Source: Chloroflexota bacterium (lineage in GTDB: Bacteria; Chloroflexota; Anaerolineae; CG2-30-64-16). From it: a DNA stretch of 7,527 bases. Under the pieces are notes generated by a model. That model made no database searches, was not told the origin of the DNA, and saw only the letters and a program-made list of their open reading frames with translations. The stretch covers positions 1 to 7,527 of the forward strand of contig JAKPQT010000596.1 in NCBI GenBank assembly GCA_029555885.1, in the 5' to 3' direction. This document shows, piece after piece, positions 1 to 5,544 of this stretch (within the stretch, counting starts at the first letter, position 1; each line of letters starts with the position of its first letter). The position numbers were made by a program, and so were the translations under genes.

Positions 1-242
1 CGCTGCGCCTCCGCAGCCGCGGCCGCGTCGATTTCCACCCCAACGACATCCGGCGAGAACTGGCTGAACTTCTCGGTGTACATGCCGACACCGCAGCCCG
101 CGTCGAGGATGCGGGCGCCCTCCAGCTTTGCCCACCGGCGCACCAGCGCCAGCCGCCGCTCCTGCCCCGCGCGCCAGACGTAGGACGGGTGGCCGCGCAG
201 CGCCGCCTCATCATCGGTGCGCCGGAAATCTGCTGCCTGCAT
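1..242 (-). CDS. SAM-dependent methyltransferase, class I (N-terminal fragment)
   Basis: Only the first 80 codons lie in the window; the gene runs off the left edge. The fragment has the glycine-rich SAM-binding motif I, ILDAGCGVG, at residues 45-53. About 14 residues later comes VVGVEID (66-72), the second beta strand, whose acidic end normally holds the ribose of S-adenosylmethionine. This is the classic start of a class I (Rossmann-fold) methyltransferase of the Methyltransf_11/25 type; the substrate cannot be inferred. The ATG at 242 is preceded by GAGGGG six bases upstream, a good ribosome binding site. It lies 93 nt downstream of the glycosyltransferase on the same strand, so the two may be co-transcribed, although a repeat that could fold sits between them. 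The motif is clear; the specific role is unknown. Confidence 0.85.
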   Translation of the reverse strand, partial: MQAADFRRTDDEAALRGHPSYVWRAGQERRLALVRRWAKLEGARILDAGCGVGMYTEKFSQFSPDVVGVEIDAAAAAEAQ

Positions 243-283
243 GTCTATCCCCTCGCGCCACTCAGACGATAACCGAGACAGGG

Positions 284-324
284 TTGACAGGATGATATAT
301 GAGACAATCCTGTGAATCCTGTCA
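284..324. repeat. Short inverted plus tandem repeat (ATCCTGTCA type) between two genes
   Basis: TGACAGGAT (285-293) is exactly complementary to ATCCTGTCA (316-324), giving 9-bp arms around a 22-nt spacer. The right side is also a tandem direct repeat: AATCCTGTG (306-314) followed by AATCCTGTC (315-323). The unit is therefore present three times, once inverted. The element is AT-richer than its surroundings and begins 11 bp beyond the glycosyltransferase stop codon. There is no U-tract, so it is not a standard terminator. It resembles small dispersed intergenic repeats that I recall from several environmental bacterial genomes; that recollection is not tested here. Confidence 0.7.
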
Positions 325-335
325 GAAAAGCGTTC

Positions 336-1151
336 TCAGCAGCGGCTCTGCTCGCGGCGCCGGTACTTCCCTGCAGCGCGGTTGCGCAGAATGGCAACGA
401 CCTGCCGGGCCATCTCCAACGACTCCCGCATGAACTGGCTCTTGCCGCGGCCCTTCGTCGTGCTGACGTCGCGGTTGTGCCACTCCACCTCGACCTCTTT
501 GATCGAGACGCCCCACTGCTGCGCCAGATAGAGCAACTCTACGTCAAACGCGCTCACCGTCCAGCCGGTATGCGCGGACTGCGTGGTGAAGAACGACAAA
601 TTCGGGAAGAGCTCGGCGGCCAGCTCTCGCCGCAGCGCCTTGAAGCCGCACTGCGTGTCGTTGATCTCGCGCAGAAGCACCAGCCCGCGCGCCATGCGGA
701 ACAGCCGCGATGCCACGCGCCGGCCCAGCGAGAAGCCGGCGCGCTCCAGCCCGCGCGAGCCGATTACCACCTCATAGCCCCGTTCAAACCACGGCAGCAG
801 CTTCGCCATCTCCGCCAGCGGCGTGGACTGATCCATGTCGGTGAACAGGACGATGTCGCCGCGCGCCTCACAGATGCCGCCGTAGACCGCAGCAGGCTTG
901 CCCCCGTGCGGCAGCGCAAACACGCGCACGCCTCGGTGCGCCTCCGCAAACTGCTGGCACAGGGCCAGGCTGCCATCCGACGAGCCGTCGTCCGCGATGA
1001 CAAGTTCCCAGGGGCGGTCTTGGCCCGCGAGGTAATGGATCACCTCATCGAGCACCCCGCGGCGCAGGTTGGCTGCTTCGTTATAGCAGGGAATGACGAT
1101 GGAGATTAACGCTTGCGCTGCCGGCCCGGCTTCCGCACTGGTGTGAACCAT
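336..1151 (-). CDS. Family 2 glycosyltransferase, dolichyl-phosphate sugar synthase-like (ALG5/DPM1 type)
   Basis: This 271-residue GT-A enzyme probably transfers a sugar from a nucleotide donor to a polyprenyl-phosphate or similar lipid carrier at the inner membrane face. Visible signatures are ISIVIPCYNE at 16-25, the nucleotide-binding acidic pair in VIADDGSSDGS (51-61), a basic loop HGGKPAA (82-88), the metal-binding DMD at 105-107 followed by QSTPL, IGSR at 130-133, NDTQCGFKALRR at 164-175, and AFDVELLYLA at 201-210. The DTQCGFK and FDVELL blocks are characteristic of the dolichyl-phosphate glucosyl/mannosyltransferase subgroup. There is no hydrophobic C-terminal segment, so it lacks the membrane domain of DPM-GtrA fusions and ends in a basic tail. 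The ATG at 1151 has AAGGAG four bases upstream. Upstream is the permease (81-nt gap), downstream a methyltransferase. Family assignment is firm; donor and acceptor are unknown. Confidence 0.9.
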   Translation of the reverse strand: MVHTSAEAGPAAQALISIVIPCYNEAANLRRGVLDEVIHYLAGQDRPWELVIADDGSSDGSLALCQQFAEAHRGVRVFALPHGGKPAAVYGGICEARGDIVLFTDMDQSTPLAEMAKLLPWFERGYEVVIGSRGLERAGFSLGRRVASRLFRMARGLVLLREINDTQCGFKALRRELAAELFPNLSFFTTQSAHTGWTVSAFDVELLYLAQQWGVSIKEVEVEWHNRDVSTTKGRGKSQFMRESLEMARQVVAILRNRAAGKYRRREQSRC

Positions 1152-1232
1152 AGTGCTCCTTCATCGCTGAGTGTCATGGCATTTTATCACCGGTGCGATG
1201 GGGACACATAATGGGCGGTTGCCTGTTCTGGC

Positions 1233-2147
1233 TCATAGCTCAGCATCCGTTGCGCGCAGGCAGAGGTAGATACCCGTCAGCAGGCACGCGCCGCCCGCCA
1301 GTTGCGGAACGGTTAGCGGCTCACCGAGCAGCGGGATCGAGAGCAGTCCGGTGACGACCGGCTGGGCCAGGAGTACAACCACCGCGGCCGAAGCTGAGAC
1401 GTGGCCCAGCGCGTAGCTGATGAGCAGCCACCCGCCCACCTGCGCCAGCAGCGCCACCGCGGCCATCGCCGCATAGCTCTGCAGCGGGTAGCCGGTCAAT
1501 GGCAGGCCCATGAGTACGCAGACGACGAGCAGGGCCACGGCCGCAACCGGCGCAACGAGGCACTGGTACGATAACCCGTCGAGATGGCGGCGAGCGCGCT
1601 GCGTATTGAGCAGGTAGCCTGCATAGAAGAGTGCACCGGCAAATGCCAGCGCATCGCCCGGCTGGAGCCGGAAGCCGCCGGCCGGGTTGAACCCCGTCAC
1701 CACTGCCGCGCCGCCGAGCGCCAGGGCCAGCCCGGCCCAGTAGCCCAGCCGCAGGCGCTCGCGGAAGAGCACCAGCGCGCCCAGACCCACCCACACCGGC
1801 GCAGTGTTATCCAGCAGCGTGGCGGTCGCCGCTGAAGTGAGCGTCAGCGCGGAGTTCAACATGCCCAGGTTGACGGCAAACCAGAGCCCGCCCATGATAC
1901 CCCAGGGGACGGCGCGGCGCGCGGCGGGGCTCCAACCGCGTGCGCGGCGCCAGAGAGGCAGGGCCAGGATCGCGGCCGCGATGATCATGCGCCAAACCGC
2001 GGTGACGGGGCCGGGCATGGCGGCCCACTTGGTGAAGATCGCAGTCGTGCTGATGCACAAGACGCCGATGGTCAGGGCCAGGTAAGCGCGCAAAGGCCGC
2101 GTCGCAATGGGTTGCTCGCGGCCCTGGGAAATAGTCAGGTCGGCCAA
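1233..2147 (-). CDS. EamA/DMT-superfamily permease
   Basis: An integral membrane protein with about ten hydrophobic segments in two repeated EamA halves, the architecture of drug/metabolite transporters that move small metabolites across the inner membrane. The end of each half is recognisable: LFRERLRLGYWAGLALALGG in the first, and IPLLGEPLTVPQLAGGACLL followed by TGIYLCLRA at the C-terminus. The substrate cannot be predicted. The start is uncertain. The frame stays open to 2384 but that part overlaps the acyl-CoA synthetase. An ATG at 2204 (323 aa) has GGGAG directly abutting it with no spacer. I prefer the TTG at 2147 (304 aa), which has GGAG nine bases upstream, gives a typical family length, omits an odd cysteine-containing leader and lies downstream of a possible promoter at 2183-2211. 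It follows the acyl-CoA synthetase and precedes the glycosyltransferase on the same strand. Confidence 0.85.
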   Translation of the reverse strand: MADLTISQGREQPIATRPLRAYLALTIGVLCISTTAIFTKWAAMPGPVTAVWRMIIAAAILALPLWRRARGWSPAARRAVPWGIMGGLWFAVNLGMLNSALTLTSAATATLLDNTAPVWVGLGALVLFRERLRLGYWAGLALALGGAAVVTGFNPAGGFRLQPGDALAFAGALFYAGYLLNTQRARRHLDGLSYQCLVAPVAAVALLVVCVLMGLPLTGYPLQSYAAMAAVALLAQVGGWLLISYALGHVSASAAVVVLLAQPVVTGLLSIPLLGEPLTVPQLAGGACLLTGIYLCLRATDAEL

Positions 2148-2182
2148 ATAGGGGTGCTCCGTTCCGGTGCAGGCTGCACGGC

Positions 2183-2211
2183 ATTGTACCGTATCATCGA
2201 CCATCTCCCAA
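2183..2211 (-). promoter_or_regulatory. Possible sigma-70-type promoter for the permease
   Basis: On the minus strand TTGGGA (2206-2211) is followed after exactly 17 nt by TACAAT (2183-2188), matching the housekeeping consensus at 4/6 and 5/6 positions. Transcription would start near 2176, upstream of the GGAG and TTG start at 2147. It would allow the permease and the genes below it to be expressed apart from the acyl-CoA synthetase. It lies just past the synthetase stop codon. Two hexamers of this quality can occur by chance, so confidence is low. Confidence 0.35.
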
Positions 2212-2217
2212 AGGAGA

Positions 2218-3921
2218 TCAGCCACGCAGCTTGTTCCGCTCCTCCTCCACGAGCACCCGGCGCAGGAACTTGCCCACCATGGTCTTCGGCAGCTCGGAGC
2301 GGAACTCGACCTGCCTGGGCACCTTGTACGGCGCGAGCCGCTCCTTGCAGAAGGCGACGATCTCATCCACAGTGGCCGTCTCACCGGGCTTGAGCACTAT
2401 GTACGCCTTGACCGTCTCCCCGCGGCGGGCATCCGGCACACCGGCCACGACCGCCTCCTGAACTTTGGGATGCTCGAACAGGACTTCCTCCACTTCGCGC
2501 GGCACGATGTTGAAGCCCGACGCGATGATGATGTCCTTCAGGCGATCCACGATGTAGAAGTAGCCGTCGGCATCCATGCGGGCGATGTCGCCGGTCCGCA
2601 GCCAGCCGTCAGCCGTCACGGTCTTGGCCGTCTCGTCATCCCGCTGCCAGTAGCCCTTCATCACCTGCGGGCCGCGCACCCACAGTTCCCCTTCCTGGCC
2701 GACCGGCTTATCGGCAAACGTCTCGTAGTCCACAATCTTCGCTTCGACATCCGGCAGCGGCAGGCCAATCGACCCGGCACGGCGGTCACCGTAGATGGGA
2801 TTGCAGTGCGTGACGGGCGCGGCCTCGGTCAGCCCGTAGCCTTCCACCAGCCGGCCGCCGGTAATCTCACCGAACTTGAGCTGCACATCCATCGGCAGCG
2901 GCGCGGCGCCGCTGATGCACGCGTCGACCGACTTCAGGTCGTAGTTCTTGACCTGTGGGTGATTGATGATGCCCATGTACATGGTCGGCACGCCGGGGAA
3001 GATGCTGGCGCGCTCCTTGTGGATGACCTCCATGACCGTCTCGATTTGCCGCGGATTCGGCACAATGACCAACTGCGCGCCGATGTACATCGCCAGGCTC
3101 ATACCGACGGTCATGCCATAAACGTGGAAGAAGGGGATCGCGCCCAACATGCAATCCTTGCCTTCCTTGATGTTCCGCAGCCACTGGCGCACCTGGATGG
3201 TATTGGCAACCATGTTGAAGTGCGTCAGCATCGCCGCCTTCGGCACGCCGGTCGTGCCGCCGGTATACTGGAACAGGGCGACCTCGTCGCTGGCGATGTC
3301 CACCTGCGGAGGGGCCTCCGGATGCGCGTCCAGCAGCTTCCGAAAGTGGTAGACGCCCGCCCCTTCCGCCACGTCCACCATCTGCCCCTGCTTTCTGACG
3401 CTGCTCTTGACCAGCGCCTTCCAGGGCATCGGGACGTAATCAGGCACATCCGCGATAATCACGCGCTTGATCGCGGTGCGCGCCTGGACGGCTTGCAATT
3501 TGCCGTAGAGGCTGCTCAACAACACGACGGTTTCTGCACCGGCATCCGCAAACTGCTGCTCGATCTCGCGTGAGGTATACGTGGGATTGGTGTTGACCAC
3601 GATGGCGCCGAGCTTGAGCGCGCCATAGAAGGCGATGACCATCTGCGGCAGATTCGGCAGCATCAACGCAACCCGGTCGCCCTTGCGCACGCCGAGCGCA
3701 TGAAGCGCGGCCGCAAAGCGGTTCACCTGGTCCAGCAGTTGGCGGTAGGTGAGGTTGGCGCCGAGCGTGACCGGACCGAGGTAACGCAGCACGAGCTTGA
3801 TGGCCGTCTGGTCAGCATACTTGCGGGCGCTATCCTCAAGCATCTGGTGCAGCGGGATATGCGGATAGGTGATGGTACGAGGAACGGTGGGCTCGTAAAA
3901 TGCCTGCCAGGGTTTTTCCAT
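2218..3921 (-). CDS. Long-chain fatty-acid--CoA ligase (acyl-CoA synthetase, ANL superfamily)
   Basis: A 567-residue ANL enzyme that activates a fatty acid with ATP to an acyl-adenylate and then forms acyl-CoA; cytoplasmic or membrane-associated. The phosphate-binding loop YTGGTTGVPKAA is at 219-230, the A5 motif GYGLTEAAP at 361-369, and GWLRTGDIARMDADGYFYIV at 439-458, leading into the hinge DRLKDII at 459-465. Near the C-terminus PKTMVGKFLRR (545-555) supplies the expected catalytic lysine, K551. Length and motif order fit FadD-type ligases. The frame extends to a GTG at 3942, but AGGAG lies eight bases before the ATG at 3921, inside that extension, so 3921 is the better start. It has a consensus promoter upstream with a palindrome over the -35. 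The chain-length class and whether it serves degradation, lipid synthesis or another acid are not decidable. FadD is the closest familiar name, but I leave the symbol blank because many paralogues share these motifs. Confidence 0.95.
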   Translation of the reverse strand: MEKPWQAFYEPTVPRTITYPHIPLHQMLEDSARKYADQTAIKLVLRYLGPVTLGANLTYRQLLDQVNRFAAALHALGVRKGDRVALMLPNLPQMVIAFYGALKLGAIVVNTNPTYTSREIEQQFADAGAETVVLLSSLYGKLQAVQARTAIKRVIIADVPDYVPMPWKALVKSSVRKQGQMVDVAEGAGVYHFRKLLDAHPEAPPQVDIASDEVALFQYTGGTTGVPKAAMLTHFNMVANTIQVRQWLRNIKEGKDCMLGAIPFFHVYGMTVGMSLAMYIGAQLVIVPNPRQIETVMEVIHKERASIFPGVPTMYMGIINHPQVKNYDLKSVDACISGAAPLPMDVQLKFGEITGGRLVEGYGLTEAAPVTHCNPIYGDRRAGSIGLPLPDVEAKIVDYETFADKPVGQEGELWVRGPQVMKGYWQRDDETAKTVTADGWLRTGDIARMDADGYFYIVDRLKDIIIASGFNIVPREVEEVLFEHPKVQEAVVAGVPDARRGETVKAYIVLKPGETATVDEIVAFCKERLAPYKVPRQVEFRSELPKTMVGKFLRRVLVEEERNKLRG

Positions 3922-3988
3922 GGGACATACTCCTGTCGACACCGCTAACGGGACCCAGTAAATGCTTCGGAAATCTTAATAGAATGCA

Positions 3989-4018
3989 ATTATACGGGCA
4001 CAGTCAACCGCTTGTCAA
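3989..4018 (-). promoter_or_regulatory. Consensus promoter of the acyl-CoA synthetase
   Basis: On the minus strand TTGACA (4013-4018) and TATAAT (3989-3994) are both perfect consensus hexamers, separated by 18 nt. Transcription should start near 3982, giving a leader of about 60 nt with AGGAG before the ATG at 3921. It sits in an AT-rich patch, in sharp contrast to the GC-rich coding sequence on either side. The strength of this promoter, combined with the palindrome on its -35, suggests a gene that is normally repressed. Confidence 0.75.
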
Positions 4019-4024
4019 GCGATT
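4006..4024. promoter_or_regulatory. Palindromic operator candidate over the acyl-CoA synthetase -35
   Basis: AACCGCTTGTCAAGCGATT is a 19-bp odd-centred palindrome. The inner 13 bp (4009-4021) are perfect, with arms CGCTTG and CAAGCG around a central T; the next pair mismatches and the outer two pairs match again. It completely covers the -35 hexamer of the leftward promoter and lies about 25 bp upstream of the proposed rightward -35. The size and two-fold symmetry fit a dimeric repressor such as a TetR or GntR-family protein, the kinds that often control fatty-acid genes. The regulator is not encoded in this window. Confidence 0.5.
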
Positions 4025-4049
4025 TTTCCATGGTTACGAACAAATGAAC

Positions 4050-4078
4050 TTGGCGCGGCTGCTGATATGCGTTAAACT
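4050..4078 (+). promoter_or_regulatory. Candidate promoter of the YprB/MrfB-like gene, leaderless spacing
   Basis: TTGGCG (4050-4055) and TAAACT (4073-4078) lie 17 nt apart, each matching the housekeeping consensus at 4 of 6 positions. A start site about seven bases beyond the -10 falls at 4085-4086, on the ATG itself. No convincing ribosome binding site lies before that ATG, which supports a leaderless transcript. Confidence 0.45.
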
Positions 4079-4085
4079 AGAGACC

Positions 4086-5375
4086 ATGAGCGATGACCTC
4101 CGGCAGCGCCTGGAACGGCTGCGGCGGCTCGGCGTACAGCGCGGGCCACAGCATCTCTCCGCGCGGCCGGCGCCGGAGCAAGCCGCAGCAGCTCCCTCCA
4201 CCGGCCCAGGGCCCCTTGAGCTGCCCGGCGAGGCAGTGCTCACGCCCCACGGCGCAGCCTGGGTTGCCACCACCCGCTACCCTCTGGCTGAGCATCCCGA
4301 CCTCGCCGCGTGGTTGGGCATCAGCCCTAGCGCGCTCGCTGCGCTGGACCGGAACGAGACGCTCTTCGACCTGCAACCGCCGCGGGCCGCCTTCATCGAC
4401 ACGGAGACGACCGGCCTCTCGCTCGGCGCGGGCACGTATACTTTTCTCATCGGCATCGGCACCTGCGAACTGACGCCGGAGCCGGCCTTCGTTGTGCGCC
4501 AGTACTTCATGCGCAACCCCGCAGAAGAGCGCAGCCAGCTCCATCTGGTCGAGGCGGCGCTGACCGGCGCGACCGGCATCGTCAGCTTCAATGGCCGCGG
4601 GTTTGACATGCCGCTCATCCACAACCGTTTCCGGCTGGCTGGCCTGGAGCCGCCGCTGGCTGGCGCGCCGCACCTGGACCTGCTGCCGCCCGCGCGGCGA
4701 CTATACCGGATGCGCTTCGGCTCGTGCAGCCTGGGCAACCTGGAACGCCAGGTGTTAGGGGTGCAGCGCACCGCCGATGACGTGCCCGGCGCGCTGATCC
4801 CCGATATCTACCGCCAGTACTACCTGACGGGCGGCGGCACAGAGATGCTGGCCCGCGTCTTCTACCACAACCTGCAGGATATTGTCTCGATGGTGCTGCT
4901 GGCCGCGCGCATGGCCCGCAGCTTTGACCCGGACAATGTCGCGGCGCATGTGACGGAGCTGCACCCGCTCGAATGCCTCAGCCTGGGCCGCTGCTACGAG
5001 GCGCTGAACTGGAGCGATGCCAGCCTCGTCGCCTATCGGTCTGCGGTAGACCGGCTCGCCGCCAGCGAGGTGCAGGTCCAGGCATGGCGCGACCTGGGCT
5101 ACGCGTACAAGCGGCTGGAGCGCCGCGCTGAGGCCGTCGCCCTCTGGGAAACCTGGATCAGCACGGTCACAGGCGATGACCTGACGCCCTATATCGAGCT
5201 CGCGAAACATCACGAGTGGCATAGCGGCGACCTGGCTGCCGCGCGGGGCTGGGCCGCGTGGGCGCTGCGCATCGCAGAGGGCTGGCCGTCCGGCTACCTG
5301 CGCGATGAAGCCGTGGGCGAGCTGCGCCACCGGCTGGCCCGCATCGAGGCGAAGCTGAAGAATGACGAATTATGA
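4086..5375 (+). CDS. YprB/MrfB-like RNase H-fold exonuclease with TPR-like C-terminus
   Basis: A 429-residue protein resembling Bacillus subtilis YprB, renamed MrfB, a DnaQ-type metal-dependent exonuclease that works with the helicase MrfA in repair of mitomycin C damage. Exonuclease signatures in order are FIDTETTGL (103-111, with D105 and E107), SFNGRGFDMPLIHNRF (167-182, with D174), HLDLLPPARRLYR (196-208), FGSCSLGNLE (211-220), DVPG (232-235) and YHNLQDIVSM (260-269, with H261 and D265). This is a full DEDD set, so it should be active. Residues from about 296 to 400 form helical, TPR-like repeats. Residues 1-50 are a charged, then proline/alanine-rich leader. The frame opens at 3900, but the first 62 codons run through the divergent promoter region and look non-coding; the ATG at 4086 is typical for the family. 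No mrfA-like helicase is present here. The C-terminal residues NDEL and the stop lie in a heptamer repeat. Family is clear; the repair role is inferred. Confidence 0.88.
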   Translation: MSDDLRQRLERLRRLGVQRGPQHLSARPAPEQAAAAPSTGPGPLELPGEAVLTPHGAAWVATTRYPLAEHPDLAAWLGISPSALAALDRNETLFDLQPPRAAFIDTETTGLSLGAGTYTFLIGIGTCELTPEPAFVVRQYFMRNPAEERSQLHLVEAALTGATGIVSFNGRGFDMPLIHNRFRLAGLEPPLAGAPHLDLLPPARRLYRMRFGSCSLGNLERQVLGVQRTADDVPGALIPDIYRQYYLTGGGTEMLARVFYHNLQDIVSMVLLAARMARSFDPDNVAAHVTELHPLECLSLGRCYEALNWSDASLVAYRSAVDRLAASEVQVQAWRDLGYAYKRLERRAEAVALWETWISTVTGDDLTPYIELAKHHEWHSGDLAAARGWAAWALRIAEGWPSGYLRDEAVGELRHRLARIEAKLKNDEL

Positions 5376-5387
5376 ATTACGAAGGAC
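5360..5387. repeat. Four tandem heptamers (GAATTAY type) spanning a stop codon
   Basis: GAATGAC, GAATTAT, GAATTAC and GAAGGAC follow each other without gaps, all fitting GAA-N-N-A-Y. The TGA stop of the exonuclease gene (5373-5375) is inside the array, and its last four residues are encoded by it. The AT-rich unit is unlike the GC-rich gene. GAATTAY-type heptamer arrays are familiar to me from cyanobacterial and other environmental genomes as short tandem repeats; this is a short, degenerate example. Confidence 0.6.
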
Positions 5388-5391
5388 GCAA

Positions 5392-5527
5392 GCATCCTGA
5401 GCGGGCCAACGGCGCAAGGTTCGCTGCAAGACACTACCAGTCGAAGGATGCCGGTCACCCGATCACACAGGCAACCTGAGCGGGTGGACGGCGCAACGTT
5501 GGTGCGAGAGGCCACCAGTCGCAAGAT
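5392..5527. repeat. Two-copy imperfect direct repeat, period 79 bp, intergenic
   Basis: The segments 5392-5449 and 5471-5527 align over about 57 positions with one single-base gap and roughly three quarters identity by eye. Conserved blocks are CCTGAGCGGG, ACGGCGCAA and ACCAGTCG. Together with the 21-nt linker they fill most of the gap between the exonuclease and epimerase genes. The first copy also has GCATCCT (5392-5398) complementary to AGGATGC (5445-5451), closing it as a possible stem-loop; the second copy lacks this pairing. No open frame, tRNA signature or U-tract was seen. Function unknown. Confidence 0.6.
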
Positions 5528-5544
5528 AAGGCGGTTCCGGCGAT

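Noticed and set aside
312..1109. A 265-codon plus-strand frame starting with a signal-peptide-like stretch
   Set aside because: It is antisense to the well-supported glycosyltransferase, and the hydrophobic start is followed by low-complexity H/R/A-rich sequence without a recognisable domain.
2205..2384. N-terminal extension of the permease frame to 2384
   Set aside because: It overlaps the conserved C-terminus of the acyl-CoA synthetase and encodes arginine/serine-rich sequence with no membrane segment typical of the family.
2167..3573. A 468-codon open frame on the plus strand opposite the acyl-CoA synthetase
   Set aside because: Its translation is rich in H, R, D and L with no family motif, and it lies antisense to a gene with every ANL motif. 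It is a typical antisense shadow in high-GC DNA.
3922..3942. GTG start at 3942 for the acyl-CoA synthetase
   Set aside because: The AGGAG that best positions the ribosome lies inside this extension, eight bases before the ATG at 3921.
3900..4085. N-terminal extension of the nuclease frame back to 3900
   Set aside because: It crosses the divergent promoter region and the start of the acyl-CoA synthetase gene; the family N-terminus fits the ATG at 4086.
5392..5527. The repeat in the nuclease-epimerase gap as a CRISPR fragment or tRNA
   Set aside because: There are only two diverged ~57-nt copies with a 21-nt linker, unlike CRISPR's near-identical short repeats, and no cloverleaf or TTC-loop signature could be drawn.
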